Shown one piece after another: positions 5,676-5,939 of a stretch of DNA of 5,939 nucleotides. The stretch lies in the NCBI GenBank assembly GCA_030834835.1, contig JAUQXD010001082.1:1-5939 (forward strand), written 5' to 3'. Within the stretch, counting starts at the first letter, position 1. Each line of letters starts with the position of its first letter. The stretch comes from Thermoflexales bacterium (GTDB lineage: Bacteria; Chloroflexota; Anaerolineae; Fen-1058). The position numbers and the translations under genes were made by a program. A model generated the notes under the pieces. That model was given only the letters and a program-made list of their open reading frames with translations. It had not been told where the DNA came from and did not search any database.

Positions 5676-5939
5676 ATGGCGCCTTCTAATTTCTCGCACG
5701 GATCTCATCGCGAAGTGTTTACGCGGGTGCTGCGCCCGGGATTGAGTCTGGGGCTGGGCCTGCTCGCTTTAATGCTGGTGGTTATTGCCAGTTCCCCGAC
5801 CTCATACTCCGCTCAAGCTGAGCCACTGCCAGGTGGTACACCGAAGCTGGTGTTATCCAGCAAAATCGTTACGCCCACCATCACCACAGCAGGGCCTGTC
5901 ACGCTCACCTACCGTATCAGCTTGATCAACAGCGGGGCG
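5676..5939 (+). CDS. Exported protein with N-terminal signal peptide, partial
   Basis: The reading frame starts at ATG 5676, with AAGGA at 5664-5668, and is still open at the window end (88 codons seen). Residues 1-21 are polar with Arg at 12, 17 and 20. Residues 22-40 form a hydrophobic core (GLSLGLGLLALMLVVIASS), and SAQA at 45-48 is a plausible signal peptidase I site, so the protein is probably secreted or surface bound. After it, 'PKLVLSSKIVTPTITTAGPVTLTYRISLINSGA' in pieces matches the start of DUF11/TIGR01451-like repeat domains (K-xVTP-x-TAG-x-VTYTI-x-xNSG), common in large surface proteins of Chloroflexota. An in-frame ATG at 5586 would put 30 residues before the signal peptide and is less likely. 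It is unrelated in function to the upstream block as far as can be seen. Confidence 0.8.
   Translation, partial: MAPSNFSHGSHREVFTRVLRPGLSLGLGLLALMLVVIASSPTSYSAQAEPLPGGTPKLVLSSKIVTPTITTAGPVTLTYRISLINSGA

Overview
The window (about 5.9 kb, fairly GC-rich, codons ending mostly in G or C) looks like chromosomal DNA from a free-living bacterium whose genome carries many palindromic intergenic repeats. The repeat families, the DegV-type fragment and the secreted protein with a 'KxVTPxxxTAG' repeat domain all recall Chloroflexota (Anaerolineae or Roseiflexus-like) genomes. That assignment is an impression from style and not proof.

Layout. Positions 1-200 hold two tandem copies of a palindromic repeat. 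Positions 231-5046 hold four plus-strand genes in one direction: a DUF1116 (YlbE/YahG/AllG-type) protein, a metal-dependent cyclase-family hydrolase (PF04199 type), a nitrilase-superfamily amidohydrolase, and a PLP enzyme of the serine hydroxymethyltransferase (SHMT) family with a remodelled active site. Each has a good Shine-Dalgarno sequence. The gaps are about 91, 90 and 132 bases, and every one contains a hairpin-forming repeat. A perfect 12-bp hairpin (5066-5097) ends the block. On the minus strand after it lies the 3' remnant of a degV-like gene (5113 to about 5340), followed by roughly 300 bases without a recognisable intact gene. At 5676 a plus-strand gene for an exported protein begins and runs off the window.

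How the genes may work together (inference). Cyclase-family enzymes open cyclic amides or hydrolyse formamides. Nitrilase-family enzymes cleave amides or N-carbamoyl groups. AllG-type DUF1116 proteins are linked to carbamoyl transfer from oxalurate in allantoin catabolism. SHMT-fold enzymes act on serine, glycine and other beta-hydroxy amino acids. Together they look like a nitrogen-salvage or catabolic route for a cyclic ureide, imide or lactam that passes through a carbamoylated or amidated amino acid. The usual AllF (FdrA) and AllH (DUF2877) partners and a carbamate kinase are not in the window. This enzyme combination is the most interesting feature here, and I do not recognise it as a described pathway.
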